A stretch of 64,000 bases of DNA from Hyposmocoma kahamanoa (GCF_003589595.1 NW_020653713.1:5036330-5100329); one strand, 5' to 3'. Numbered from the stretch's first letter, positions 11,260 through 22,200 are shown. Translations and numbers: made by a program. The notes: generated by a model not told the origin, from the sequence alone.

Positions 11260-11545
11260 CATTGACTTACAATTATATGGACGTCGGGTCCGCGCTAAAA
11301 AGTGTCCGAACTTATAGGGCGTTAAATTCATATACAGAGCGTCATTCACGCTTTAGTCTTCGTTTGTTCGACTGACAGCGAATTAAGCAAAATTAGACAG
11401 TACTGCGATGACATTACAATTTAAATTCAACGTTTTAGCTTTTTCATATTCCTTGACATGTCGCTACGTTTAAATAGGTTGATTTGGGAAATTTTTTTCG
11501 TGGTTTTTGTATTAGACCCGTCCTCCATTTATTTGTAAGTCAATG
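11260..11545 (+). mobile_element. hAT-like MITE, copy 2
   Basis: Same element as at 1452, in the same orientation, 286 bp. The 13-bp ends CATTGACTTACAA / TTGTAAGTCAATG are intact. The flanks carry a perfect 8-bp target duplication, GTGCTATA (11252-11259 and 11546-11553). Confidence 0.93.
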
Positions 11546-11553
11546 GTGCTATA

Positions 11554-12185
11554 ATACAGGTTCCATAGTCAGTCAGTCGTAAGTCGGGATTTTAATTTTA
11601 AAAAAAACGATGTCATTTTCCTATAAGATTCTTTTTAGTTGTTCCTAACAGGAATTGTCAACCGCGAAAGTGATAACCGCCATGCCACGGAAATCGTGAA
11701 AGGAAAACGACATTTGAAACGCCTTGGCCAACTGCTTTTCGTACACATCTTCAACTACAAATTTGATCACATTTTGATACAATATGCTCGTAAATCTAGT
11801 TGTAGAACACTGTACACTGACGCATAACGTAGAGGGAATTCAAGCGGTTATATATTTACGTTAGGCGAATTCTTGAAACGAACACGTTCGCGCGTTATAT
11901 GCATATTATTAGGGTTTGAACACATTTAAAGCATTTTAGCAAATCGTGCAGAATACACCTAAATTGTGGTGACTGTATGTTCTGCCTACACAATAAAGAC
12001 AGCGTTATATCCATTGCATTACCGTTTAAACCGATTATGGAGAAACGAAAGGGACGGTAATGTTTTTTACAGTCTCACACTATTGAGGTTTATAATCCAG
12101 CCTTTGAATATGGGTTAAATTTACGTAGAATGAAAGTGTAAAGCAATTATAAAACGATAAATACCATAGGAGAAATTAACTTAGT
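11554..12185. other. No supported gene
   Basis: A 62-codon plus-strand frame (11639-11827) has no recognisable features. Otherwise AT-rich. Confidence 0.4.
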
Positions 12186-12520
12186 TTTTTTTTTGATATC
12201 AAGTGACGAACAAGCGCCTGGTGTTAAGCTACACGCTATCTGAGGGATACGGCCACCGCGCCTGTCACCCTAAGATAAGAAAGTAAGACGCGTCGATAAG
12301 TCCCATATGCCTGTAATTTTACGAGCACTCTTCAAAACCGAAACGTCGCAGTGGAACTCCTTGTGAAAAAGTTCGTCCAGGGTAGTACTGACACCTTACC
12401 TTTTTCTGCCCCCAAGAAGTAATGTCAGCATCACTGTGTTCCGGTTTTGAAGAGTAAGGGGGCTGGTGAAATTACAAGCACATGGGAATTGTCAAGTTAT
12501 GTCTCAGGGATATAAAAAAA
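12186..12520. repeat. Family B, two half-copies head to head
   Basis: 12186-12341 is a minus-strand piece (starts with a T-run, then AAGTGACG..., CACCGCGCCTGTCACCCTAAG, CCTGTAATTTTACGAGCAC). 12345-12520 is a plus-strand piece (GAACTCCTTGTGAAAAAGTTC, then CCGGTTTTGAAGAGTAAGG and an A-run). Family B is the most frequent short repeat in the window: about 300 bp, starting TTAGTAGCAGTAGAG and ending near CGTCACTTGGTAT plus an A-rich tail. Confidence 0.75.
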
Positions 12521-13650
12521 ACATAGTGTCACCAAATGCACAACAAATAATCAATGTACTTAATTTTGTAAGGCAAAGAAAAATGATTTTTTTTGAAAGA
12601 CTGGTTACATACTAATGTTGAATCTAATTAAAATAAATAAACGATTTAAGGTTATCTAATTTTATAATTAGTTTTACATTTTACATTATGTTTACTTCTA
12701 TTCTATTCACAGCAAACGTAATAGATTATTACATTTTGTGTTTCTTAATTCTTTATTATATTTTTAAGCGATGTATTTCTAATAAATAATGAAAACTCGA
12801 GATGTGGGGAATTTGTGGAGAATATGAACTTTGCTCTCCCCCAATTTTTGGGGATTTAGAACAATTGGCATTGGCAACGCTGACTGTATCGAATAATGTG
12901 ACTTAATATCTAAGGTTCACCACCTCCACCAGATCTTTTAATATTCTTTACTTTATCCATTTTGCATGAACTCTTACAACGTGCAATAGAGTAAAAACCC
13001 TAATTGTAGTATTTTTTTAAATAAAATCTACTGAAGACGCGTTATAACGTGTTTGTCATAAGTAAAAACACTACAGAATGTCTATAAATTAAATATATCT
13101 AGAATTAACTTAAGAACACTAGTTTTTAGAGCATTAATAGACTTTCCTGGATGTGTTTAGAACAATTTTACTAAAAATAATCAGTTGTTCTACAGATGAA
13201 CTTAAAATAAGGGCTATAAGATAAATCTTAAGAGAGATTACGCTTAATTAAGTTATTTGGTGTTAAGAAGGTTTTAAAATTTTGACTTGAGTGAAATAAG
13301 TCTATAAAAACATATCGAGTTCTTAGGTTTTCGCGATTGTTACACATAGGAAATGAAACTATTTTTCCGGATTTAAATCGCGTATATTATTATATTTTTT
13401 AGTTATATTTGTTTTTTTGACAACAGTCAACCGTGACCATGGGACCTGTAAAGGGCCCGAATCGTCGGTTTGTTTGAAAAAACAAATATACGCGATTTAA
13501 ATCCGGAAAAATAGTTTCATTTCCTATCTATAAAAACAATTTCTTTTTTCTAAAACCATTTATAGAGAAGTATTATCTAAATCTATACCATATTAAGACT
13601 GTTTATAGATATAACAGTTTTAAGGCGTATAAAGTGTGCTCCTTGGGTAA
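12521..13650 (+). repeat. Dispersed repeat A, copy 1 (split by a Penelope-like piece)
   Basis: Homologous, in opposite orientation, to 24447-25338. The match begins at ACATAGTGTCACCAAATGC (12521) and runs to AGTGTGCTCCTTGGGTAAG (about 13650). Landmarks include a GATGTGGGGAATTT stretch and CACCACCTCCACCAGATCTT. Without the 214-bp insertion at 13313-13526 and its 12-bp duplication, the two copies have nearly equal length (about 0.9 kb). No open frame, TIR or tail suggests a class. Confidence 0.82.
13313..13526. mobile_element. Penelope-like terminal fragment, inverted-arm form
   Basis: A 214-bp piece that starts TATCGAGTTCTTAGG and ends with the reverse complement of its own internal segment AGGAAATGAAACTATTTTTC. 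Its core contains GTCAACCGTGACCATGG and GTAAAGGGCCCGAA. It is flanked by a perfect 12-bp duplication TCTATAAAAACA (13301-13312 and 13527-13538). The same sequences form both ends of the insertion at 59566-60182, which carries GIY-YIG coding sequence, so this is a non-coding terminal piece of the same Penelope-like family. Confidence 0.82.
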
Positions 13651-13909
13651 GCCACCGACCAGGGTCATCCACCTGAAAATAAACCTGTAGGTGCTAATAT
13701 CTTGACAATTACCAAAATGCGAAAACGTCAGTTGTAACAAGGAGGTGAATATTGTTTAGTGCACATGTTCTTTATTTGAGCAAGCAATGGTGCAAGGGTT
13801 ACGTATTTGAGGCGCCAGGAGAGCGCCGCATAAATTTTATCAACTTTAGAATTGTTTGCACTATATAGATGGCACGTGCGTTACTGAGACGGCTCGTTTG
13901 TCCTATTGT
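13651..13909. other. No gene seen
   Basis: Short unannotated stretch between repeat A and a SINE. Confidence 0.35.
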
Positions 13910-14072
13910 ATTATAATAATAATAACGCACACACTCAACATACGTGTCGCGGGTGCCATGGACACACACATAGACAACTACAAATTACACCCAAACTCAC
14001 GAGGGAAATAAATATAGGCCATACAAATATTTCTCCCGGCACGGGAATCGAACCGTCCGGCCACTGAGGCAG
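13910..14072 (-). mobile_element. tRNA-derived SINE (TTA-tailed family) with damaged head
   Basis: Minus-strand copy: the TAA/TTA tail lies at about 13910-13925, then the body (ACACACTCAACATACG, GTGTCGCGGGTGCCATGG), then a head in which box B is joined almost directly to box A by an internal deletion (GGGAATCGAACC-GTCCGGCCACTGAGG). Confidence 0.82.
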
Positions 14073-14947
14073 TTTTATTCCAAAGATGGAGCGGTAAGGA
14101 GAATCGGTGCAAATAATATTTCGCCAAATATAAGACTCACATGTAAAATATTTGGCGTTTGTCTTTTAATGAAATGCAGATAGACCACAATCGCACTTAA
14201 TGTTTAAACGACGGTGTTAACGCCTAGTTAATCCCAAATTGTTTTGGACAAAAACTTTTCATTCCCGATATTTTTTTCCAACAAGGAACTCAGTCGGGCA
14301 ATCTATTATTAATCCTTGGGTAGTATTTTCAATTCCTAATAATTAAAACCAAGCCTTAATAAAAGTACTGTATAATTAACGCGTAGAATACTAAACAAAA
14401 AGGTCTTCATATTTATATATAACCTGCTGCGTAGCCCTAAATACCGTTTCAACATCAGTGTTCGACTTTTTAATTTAAAAACAGACAAAAGAATATTTAC
14501 CAAAAGAAAAGTAAAGGCAAATTGACCGTGGACTTGTGTAAACTGTTCTTAATTAAATTGTTTTGTTCCTTGTTAGCCCCATTAGGAGTTCGACAGGATA
14601 ATTGTAAAAGGCCATCGACTTTCCAAAAAGGGCTATTGAAAAGAAAAAGCTTAACGTGGTATTGAACTAACGGTTAGGGTTCTGTAGCTACGTTGGTGTA
14701 AACTGGTTCTTGACAGTCGTTTTTACAAAGACACAAATTGATTTACAATGTATACGTTTTTATAATAAGATTTCTATTAAACATTTTTCGACCTCCTGCA
14801 ATACGAGTACAGACTTAAGAACGTGAGAAAGACAAAAGATCTCCAAAATTCATTAAACTAAAATGGCTTGTTTTAATTGTAGCGTTTACCGTGTTAAGAT
14901 ATTGAAAGTTGTTGTTTTGTTAATACTATATTAAGCGACGGTGAACA
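14073..14947. other. No gene seen
   Basis: AT-rich DNA with no match to other parts of the window. Confidence 0.4.
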
Positions 14948-15065
14948 AGTCGTGGGCCGGGTGGTAAGCGACACGCCTATCCAGAACAGTTATAGCGCAT
15001 CTCAAAGCTTTAAATCATACAGATTTAAAAGCACTGCCACTGCGCCCGTCACCCTAAGATACAAA

Positions 15066-15505
15066 GTTTTTTTCCGGGCTTTTTTATTTTTTTATTTTTT
15101 TTTATTTATTTTTTTATTTATTTATATTAGGTAACAAAGACCCATGTATACATACCTTATAGACTAACATACATAACAATATAAAAACAAAATACACCTA
15201 TATTATATATACCTTAAAACAAACATACATACAATATAATAATAAAAACTAATCTACACGATTTCCCTTATCGGCGACGTGTGGCGCAATCTGGTGTCAG
15301 GTAACCGGCCGCGGAATCGCCGATATATGACACCCTTCGGCCAAAATTCCTCTTTCATGAAGGTCGAAAGATGTTCGGTCGGTATTCTCATCACAAACGA
15401 ATTGAAGTTCACGTTGCGGCGAGACTCCAACCGCTCGACCCTCAGGGTGTATTTGGTTTTATGCCTGATATACTCCACTATCTCCTCAGACTTCGTGGAG
15501 TAATG
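15066..15505 (-). pseudogene. LINE ORF1 C-terminal fragment with poly-A tail
   Basis: On the minus strand, 15478-15254 encodes 74 residues with RHKTKYTLRVERLESRRN, then NSFVMRIPTEHL and KEEFWPKGVIYRRFRGRLP. I recognise this as the end of the ORF1 protein of lepidopteran LINEs whose ORF1 has a baculovirus-FP-like domain. ORF1 proteins bind RNA in the transposition particle. Downstream on the minus strand follows a UTR-like stretch and a long A-rich tail (the T-run at 15066-15120). ORF2 is missing between the ORF1 end and the tail, so this is either an internally deleted copy or a non-autonomous derivative. Confidence 0.65.
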
Positions 15506-15509
15506 CAGC

Positions 15510-15724
15510 CGCGACAGTTTAAATCGCCATATTTTTTATTTCGCGTATGTTTTTTCAAACAAACCAACGTTTCGACTTGACTGTACCACCTCAGTCAAAC
15601 GTGACCATGGGACCTGTAAAGGGCCCGAAACGTTGATTTGTTTAAAAAAAAATATATGCGATTTAAATCCGGAAAAATAGTTTCATTTCCTATGTGTAAC
15701 AATCGCGAAAACCTAAGAACTCGA
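15510..15724 (-). mobile_element. Penelope-like terminal fragment
   Basis: Ends with GTGTAACAATCGCGAAAACC and TAAGAACTCGATA at 15724, the same terminus as the copies at 29241 and 59566. The interior has CAGTCAAACGTGACCATGGG and GGGCCCGAAACGTTG, with two inverted CAAACCAACGTTTCG-type halves around it. Confidence 0.8.
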
Positions 15725-15885
15725 TAAGTTTCATTTGCCTGTAACTTCACCAGCACCCTTAGCCTTTAAAATCGGAACGCAGTAATGGTTATTTTACTAC
15801 TCGCAAGCAGAAATACGTAAGGTGGCAGTACTTCCCTGGGCGAACTCTTTCACAAGAATCTCTACTGGTACTATGGAAGAATATA

Positions 15886-18698
15886 AATTGTAGGCATTTT
15901 TAGTGGAATTCGGCCCATTCCTAAACGTGTGGCAGAATGTTCTATGAGATTTTTTAAAGTATAATATAAAATAGCTTTGAGCGGGGACCCTAAAACATGT
16001 TATATAAATGGAAAAGGGAGAAAAAACGCAAAAGAAATGGAAAAACAATGTTTCTTTACGTTAAGGTTTTAGCTTAGCGGAAAACAGCCAACCTCCATTA
16101 AGAAAGATGCTAGTTTAGTCCTTAACCAAGTTATATAGTGCTGACGAAAATTTTATTTTTATAAGGAATGACGGCAGTAGAATTGTGTAATGCAGTTCTG
16201 ATATCTTACCGGTGGTGGAGTTATCTGTGTGTAACACACCTGGGTAGGTAGGCAGACTGGTTAAATTTCTATGATAAAACAATACTACTGTGTACACATG
16301 AGTCTTAAAAATTCTTCTTGTCAATTGAGTACGACACTATCAAAACCATAGACACATATTATGAAAAATCTTACTAGAGCGTTTCAGAAATTTCGTAAAA
16401 CGTTACCAACGCCATCTAGTATTACAAAAACCAATTATTTATTCCCAACATTAAGCCAAAAATTACATGACTTTTTAACAGAAAAAAAAGAAAATGCGCA
16501 CGGAACTCGAGTCCGTAGTGTTAATAAATAAAAAGTCGTATCACAAGTCAAGGAGGCTTCAAATCCTGAGATAGTGGCCAGCAACGCTTATGCAATGTTA
16601 AAGATACTTCCTCAGTATCACAAATACAACCCCGGACATACAATTTCAGCCACCGTGCATTGTTATTTTTACAGGGCTAAAGTACAAAAATTATCATCGA
16701 AGAAAAATTATCTCCGGTTTTACAAATTCAAATTTTCAACAAAGACTTATGGAAGTAAAGTCACAGCTTCGTCACTCGGTCGAGGTTCCGCTATAAGTCC
16801 CTACCGCCGTTGAGTGTATCGCCGACAGTGCCAGCGCTCAGACAACTCTTTCTTTTACATTACAATCCTTGTGCAACCCCTGCATTCTGCTTCTGCCTCT
16901 TTTTCCTATGATCTTTCCTTCTATAATGCTTCTATGAAACTGTTATGCCGTAACAGTTGGCCAAACGTCTATCAGTTTCAATTCCGTATTGTCTTTAATA
17001 AGCTTCTCTTTTCCTGTACTAATCTTAACATCTTCTCATTGGTTTCTCTTTCCGTCCAACTGATTACCTACATTCTTCTCTTACTTCTTCGCTTTCAATC
17101 GTTCTCTGTCTATTGTCTCACTACAATACAGTACTCCAATTGTACACCTTCATCAGTTGTTTACTGGTTCATTTGATTTTTTATGTTTGACAGATAATGT
17201 TTTTATTGCTTTTTTAGCTATTGTAATGCTTATTGAATAAAACATTTATTTTTTTAAATCAAATATTTAGTTCTTTTTGGCACAAGCCAAATAGCATATT
17301 ATTTTTTATTTCGATTTTATCACTTTTAAGAAAATTTTACTTTCTAGGAACAGGTCACTTCATTATTGAATCTGCGAAATTAACTTTGCATAAAGATTGC
17401 AAATGATTCGATTTGTAGCCGAACTAATTATAACTATTCCAATTTGCATGAAAAGCGATCGAACTTTCTAGATAATTCTAGTCTCTCGTTCGGCGATAGG
17501 ACTTAGTGTTAGAGCCGTGGAGACTAAGTTTGGGATTGTTAGATGAAAATGGTTTTAGGGGTTGCAGATGCATATTTTCTATTTAGCAGTCGATTGTTGC
17601 ATTACGAGAGTAATGTTTTCAGTTGTATGTCTCTTCTAGTGTCTTGTGCTCATCTGTAGCCTTGACGGCTTAATGGATTCATGTGGTATCATTAGATTCA
17701 ACTTGAAGTGTGATAGAGAACGTTTTATGTCAAAAATCAAAATGGTGACTGCCATATTGATTCTTTTTTAATCTTGAAGTCTCAATAAAATACCTGTCAA
17801 AACAAAGGTCTTAACGATAAAATCCTACATAAAGTTAAGTAGAAATCTGCAGCGACCAGCACATTTTTCAATCCGATAAATAAATGTAGTTCATTATAAC
17901 ATGGTTGAATATTCCGGAGACCAAAAGGTTTAAAGGTGAAACGGGGCAAGTCAGAAGGCTAAAAACATAAGAACGTATTACGTTTGAAAGGTCAGGGTGA
18001 TTGGTAATAACTATATTACTGCTTTTGTTGCAATAACCCTTTGGAAAAGGTAGATAAAGAAAATTTTGCTACATACTACACATCAGCTTATACAATCAGA
18101 AAATAAAAGACCGTATTTTCTTCCCCGTTTAACTCAAAATCGATTTGACGCACACAGTCCGTAATAAGAAAGCGGGCAGCTACTTCCGCCAAAGAATAAT
18201 TTTCGCTATTCAAATGGGATATATTGCGAACCTACTGGGTACGATGCCCCCAGGCTACGACAGTCGGTGAAATCTCCCACTTGTAACTAGTCTTATAATA
18301 CTAGTTAAAAGTTGATTTTGCTATTGTTTTTCGTTTCTTATACATTGACATTATTTACTTTGTGTTATGACATGTTAAGAGTCGAGGCACTGAATTAATT
18401 TCAGAATTTATTTTTTTAAGTAATGGCCCTACCACTTCACGCACACATTGGCGTGTGTGCAGACAGCGCCTTGGTGTACGTAGTAATAATAGGTAAGTAA
18501 GTTTCAACCGTTGCATGGAGTGTCCGAGGTGAGTCCCTAACTATGAGTTCATAGTACCTATACTACGTACATAGTAGATATAGTATAGGTAATTTGACAA
18601 TCATAAGCAAATTGAGAGTCAGGAGCTCGAACTAGGGTAGGCCTTTGTTATTCTGGCCTCCAACATCCAATTGCATTTCAAATACTAGTTTTTTTTAT
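15886..18698. other. No supported gene
   Basis: Nearly 3 kb without a recognisable coding sequence. Two adjoining plus-strand frames (16574-16813 and 16814-17176, 79 and 120 codons) end and begin back to back but are rich in Ser, Phe, Tyr and Leu from a pyrimidine-rich strand and look accidental. A palindromic patch (ATAGTACCTATACTACGTAC ... TAGTATAGGTA) sits near 18550-18590. Confidence 0.4.
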
Positions 18699-18922
18699 AC
18701 GAGTGGCTTGCACACCGGTTTTCATAGTGTTGACATCTCTGAAGTCCGGGTTTGATGCCCGGCGTGGTCAGTGTAGAAAAACTAACTTTTTTATATTGTC
18801 TCAAGTCTGGGTGTTTGTGGTACCATCGTTGTTTCCGTTTCCTTAACACAAGTGCTTTAGCTACTTTCTTTGGGATCACACGTACGTAACGTATGAGATG
18901 TTTTCTAATAATAAAATAAAAA
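18699..18922 (+). mobile_element. tRNA-derived SINE (Metulj-like), near full-length
   Basis: The head has GAGTGGCTTGCACACCGG and a B box CGGGTTTGATGCCCG (about 18747-18761). The body carries GTCTGGGTGTTTGTGGTACC and ACACAAGTGCTTTAGCTAC, then GGGATCACACGTACG, and an AATAAAATAAAA tail. The body matches a tRNA-derived SINE common in Lepidoptera that I associate with the Metulj type of Heliconius. A minus-strand copy lies at 48140-48330. Confidence 0.8.
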
Positions 18923-19340
18923 GAAAAAAATAGTGTAATGGGTGGATAATGATGATGATGTGACAGACAAAAAGATCTTTCTCTCATGAAACAACGCTGA
19001 TTCTTCCATATAAAACTAGACCACGTGAAGAATGAAACGTATGCATTATCGAGATATTTCGTGAAATAACTCTACTAGTTTTTAATGATTATTCATGCAA
19101 TGAAATACGATGTATATTAGTAATCACAATAAAAACAAGTGGACTTATTTCACAAAAAATCTCAGTAATACATCTGATCATCCAAAAGCGACATGTGCGT
19201 GAGTTGAGACACGTGGAAAGGTACTGGGTGCGGTTCTAAAATCTCTCACTAGATGTTACTAGCGGCGCAGAATCCCGAAAAATCCAGTACAAAGATCGTT
19301 AACAAAAACACATATAAGAATTTCGATAACTCGATAACTT
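18923..19340. other. No gene seen
   Basis: AT-rich DNA between two SINEs. Confidence 0.35.
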
Positions 19341-19450
19341 GAACCCTAGCTCGGTTGATAAGAGCAATACGACTGTGCTGTATGGTCGTGGTTTCGAGTC
19401 CCATCAGGTCGAAAAAAAATTCTAAGTTTTCGATCTTTGTATTAATAATT
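19341..19450 (+). mobile_element. tRNA-derived SINE (ATCTTTGTATTAATAATT tail)
   Basis: A-box-like TAGCTCGGTTGATAAGAGC, B-box GGTTTCGAGTCCC (about 19390), then the tail TTTTCGATCTTTGTATTAAT and AATT. It shares only the tail with the 54690 copy; the tRNA-like heads differ. Confidence 0.72.
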
Positions 19451-20041
19451 CTAATGAGACGTATTTCAACCATTTTACTCTAATAAACCTGATAGCGAAC
19501 TACAGTTTTACCTTCCTGAATCCAAAATACACTACGTTAGAGTATTAGTGATTGCATCACCGCTTAGCAACTTTAACTCCTCCACTGCAGGGAGCAGTTT
19601 CCTGGTTTTGGACACCGGCGATTTGAAGTTACTCTTTCCATCAACAGCAAGTTGCAGACAAATTAAATTTAACGTATCTTCGAGTCAGTACTCAAATTGA
19701 AGACAGTTCTTCACTTTATCGAGGACCACTTGAGAAAGTTTGTTACTTAATAGAGCATAAAATTTAAACGACATTTTGTTGCTTTTCAAGAATAGTGTCT
19801 TATACCAAAATAGTAGTTTTGTTTCTTATCGCCAGTGATCGGACTCAAGGGAGTTAATTTAGCTAAACTAAAGAATAACGTGAACATTCCCTTTCACAAA
19901 TCTCGGAACTAAATTATACTTTTAGTAGCAGTAGCATTCTTTGTGAAAGAGTTCCGGGACGAACTGTTGAAAATACGTACTGGTTTGGAACCTTGATTAT
20001 ACTTGAGTTAGATGTTTATGGTAAGTACACGTGTGACTAAG
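19451..20041. other. No gene seen
   Basis: AT-rich DNA. A fragment near 19920-19960 (TTAGTAGCAGTAGCATTC, GTGAAAGAGTTCCGGGACG) is the very 5' end of a family B copy. Confidence 0.45.
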
Positions 20042-20108
20042 GTTAATAATAATAATAATAAATAATGGAGAGGTTGTCACATGTGATAAAGGGCTAACTC
20101 CCTTATCG

Positions 20109-20951
20109 TTGGCCAAAGAGGAATGGCGAGACCCGGTGGTGCTTAGCACCTCTGACCGCGAGTCCGTATGGAAAGAGAAGGAGCTCCATGGGAGGTTCTT
20201 CAAGGTACTCCACAAGCCTTTTATGGATCGTAAAGCCTCCCTACATTGGCTGCGTTTCGGGGACCTCTTTGGGGAAACCGAAGGTTTTGTCTGTGCAATA
20301 CAGGATCAGGTTATCAAGACGAGGAACTATCGGAAATATATCCTAAAGGACGGCACAGTAGACATTTGTCGGGCATGTGGCCGTCCCGGAGAGTCACTTA
20401 GGCATATTGTTTCCGGTTGTTCCGCTCTTGCTAACACTGAGTACTTGCACAGACACAACCAGGCAGCCAAAATATTACACCAAGAGCTCGCTCTCAAGTA
20501 CGGACTAGTGCAACAGAGGTTGCCATATTACAAGTATTCACCGGAGCCAATACTCGAAGATGACCGCACCAAAATCTATTGGGATCGATCTATTATCACG
20601 GACAGGACTATTCTTGCGAATAAGCCTGATATTGTGATATTGGATCGATCGCAGTCGAGGGTATTTCTTGTGGACGTCACCATCCCGCATGCCGAGGGTC
20701 TCGTGAAAGCTGAAACCGAGAAACGCCGGAAGTATCTCGACCTGGCGCACGAGATCACCGACATGTGGGATGTGGCCTCCACTGAAATAATCCCAATTGT
20801 TTTGTCCGCAAATGGGTTAATTCCAGTCAGCCTTTCTAACAGCTTGAGGCGGTTGGATTTCTGTGGCGTGTCGCTTCCAGCACAAATGCAGAAGGCGGTC
20901 CTGCTCGATACGGCACGTATTGTTCGCCGATTCTTGGACCTGAGTCCCTGA
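20109..20951 (+). pseudogene. C-terminal part of RLE-type LINE protein (CCHC + PD-(D/E)XK-like)
   Basis: A 280-residue open stretch without stops. Around residues 87-104 lies a CCHC knuckle (CRACGRPGESLRHIVSGC; spacing C-x2-C-x8-H-x4-C), which in R2-type LINEs binds target DNA. Around residues 173-190 lies KPDIVILD...VFLVDV (PD-x14-D), the core of the restriction-like endonuclease that nicks the target site. Both motifs and their order match the C-terminus of R2/R4/Dong-type proteins. The reverse transcriptase that should precede them is missing, so the copy is 5'-truncated, although this part is undamaged and the insertion is probably fairly young. The first Met is simply internal and not a real start. 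Confidence 0.78.
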
Positions 20952-20983
20952 CCCCGGCCGACTGTGCCATTGCCGGGAAATAC

Positions 20984-21036
20984 CGCCTCTCCCATTTAAA
21001 AATTCAAAATTAATCTTTTAGGCCTTGGGAGAGGCG
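20984..21036 (+). other. Stem-loop in the 3' UTR of the RLE LINE
   Basis: CGCCTCTCCCA (20984-20994) is perfectly complementary to TGGGAGAGGCG (21026-21036), an 11-bp stem with a 31-nt loop, ending 19 bases before the TAA repeat. Such structures in LINE 3' UTRs can serve as the recognition element for their reverse transcriptase; that role here is inference. Confidence 0.7.
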
Positions 21037-21055
21037 AGAGTTTAAAATAAATACG

Positions 21056-21240
21056 ATAATAATAATAAATATCTTTATTTATCTCCACAACACAATACAA
21101 AGAAACGTTACAATTACAGTAAATATGCATTATTACGTAAGCTTACAGTAATGTATTGTGGAGCCCAAACTAAGCAAAGCTTGTAATATGGGTCTCCAGG
21201 CACCCAACCCCTAGGATAGTCATGTTAGTAGTAATGACGA
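21056..21240 (-). mobile_element. LINE 3' UTR fragment, inverted
   Basis: Read on the minus strand, it ends with GTGGAGATAAATAAAGATAT followed by TTATTATT, a 3' terminus I know from lepidopteran LINEs. It shares the TAA repeat with the end of the RLE LINE, so two tails meet in opposite orientation. Upstream carries GGGTGCCTGGAGACCC. Confidence 0.6.
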
Positions 21241-21367
21241 AATACAAAGTACTGAGGAGGAAGTAAAAAACAAATTGTGGTTGTTTATTCTTTGATAAAT
21301 ATCTAGATTATACAATCCACAGTCGCAAATTAGTACATTAGCAGTGACAAAAGTGATGTCATAAAGG

Positions 21368-21612
21368 CGCCACCTTACCTATTTCTGCCGCCAAGCATTA
21401 ATGTGCACTTTATAGTGTTCTGCTTTTGAAGGGTAAGGGTCCTGGTGAAAATACAGACACATGGGACTTGTTAGCTTATGTCTCAGGGTGACGAGCTCAG
21501 TGGCGGTGTCCCTCGGACCTTTGCTATTTTAAGCTCTGAGTAACATTGAAACTGCTGTGGATAGGCGTGTCGCTTACCACCAGGCGCATGCCTTGTTCGT
21601 CCCTTCACTTGG
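21368..21612 (+). repeat. Family B, 5'-shortened
   Basis: Plus-strand copy with CCTTACCTATTTCTGCCGCC, then TGTCTCAGGGTGACG, TAGGCGTGTCGCTTACCA and a final CACTTGGTATAATAA. Confidence 0.85.
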
Positions 21613-21629
21613 TATAATAACGACGAGAA

Positions 21630-21812
21630 AGATGGCAAAGTCGTTAACCAGTTATGTCTTATATTAATGCAAACTACTTACCTTATTTTTCATCTTAAAT
21701 TATTGTTTTTAATTTACCAAAGAACATTCGAATTTACGTTACATAGCGCTACATTCCGCGTGTAACAATCCAATTTGTAACAATAGCGAAAATCTAAGAA
21801 CTCTTTGTGATA
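21630..21812 (-). mobile_element. Penelope-like 3' region fragment
   Basis: Starts with AACCAGTTATGTCT and ATATTAATGCAAACTAC, the same sequence found at about 59686-59715 inside the GIY-YIG-bearing copy, and ends with TGTAACAATAGCGAAAATC and TAAGAACTC, the family terminus. The coding part between them is deleted. Confidence 0.75.
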
Positions 21813-21999
21813 ACGTCGGATCAGTGTACGCTACCTCCGGATTGGCGCTGGTTTTTTTAAATCCATCTTTCCGATGAAATTGATGTTTTTGAAATAGGCA
21901 GTTTTTCCAGGAAGTCATTGGTTTGTGCAAAAGAACGTAGGATGTTAGTTATAATCTAACTTAATATAGTGACACTGCAAAGAACGTGGTGTTGAATTT

Positions 22000-22200
22000 G
22001 GTAGAGCTACCTGTGAAAGAGCTCGTCCAGGGAAGTACTGCCAAGTTACCTATTTCTGCCGTCAAGTAGTAATGTGAGCATTACTGCGTTCCGGTTTCAA
22101 GGGAAGGGGTGCTGGTGAAACTACAGGTACATCGGACTTGTCAACTTAAGTCTCAGGGTGACAGGTGCAGTGGCAGTGCTCCTTAGATCTTATCAGGCGC
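22000..22200 (+). repeat. Family B, 3'-shortened
   Basis: Plus-strand copy from GTAGAGCTACCTGTGAAAGA to GTGACAGGTGCAGTGGCAG and AGATCTTATCAGGCGC; an internal deletion joins the AGATCTT part directly to CAGGCGC. Confidence 0.85.

Larger units (their letters stand above)
14948..15885 (-). repeat. Family B copy split by two further insertions
   Basis: The first part (14948-15065: TGGTAAGCGACACGCC ... CACCCTAAGATACAAAG) and the second part (about 15727-15885: TTTCATTTGCCTGTAAC ... GGTGGCAGTACTTCCCTGG) are consecutive pieces of a minus-strand family B copy. Between them lie a LINE 3' piece with poly-A (15066-15505) and a Penelope-like terminal piece (15510-15724). Confidence 0.75.
20062..21055 (+). 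mobile_element. 5'-truncated LINE of the restriction-like-endonuclease type, in TAA repeats
   Basis: The element is bounded by TAA repeats on both sides (20043-20061 and 21056-21068). It consists of the C-terminal coding part (20109-20951), then an ~105-bp 3' UTR. Insertion into TAA repeats is known for the Dong/R4 group of LINEs, and the coded motifs fit such an element. The sequence upstream of 20109 is in frame back to a stop at about 20094, so the truncated copy has no intact start. Confidence 0.75.

Noticed and set aside
13400..13480. Hammerhead ribozyme in the Penelope-like terminal pieces
   Set aside because: Penelope-like termini can carry hammerheads, and GGACCTGTAAAGGGCCCGAA contains a CTG...GAA-like spacing, but the CTGATGA core is CTGTAAA (the catalytic G position is changed) and the supposed stem II GGGCCC has no loop. 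Not supported in any copy here.
16574..17176. Two adjoining plus-strand frames as one host gene
   Set aside because: Composition follows a pyrimidine-rich strand (Ser, Leu, Phe, Tyr), with no domain, no splice sites and no similarity that I recognise.
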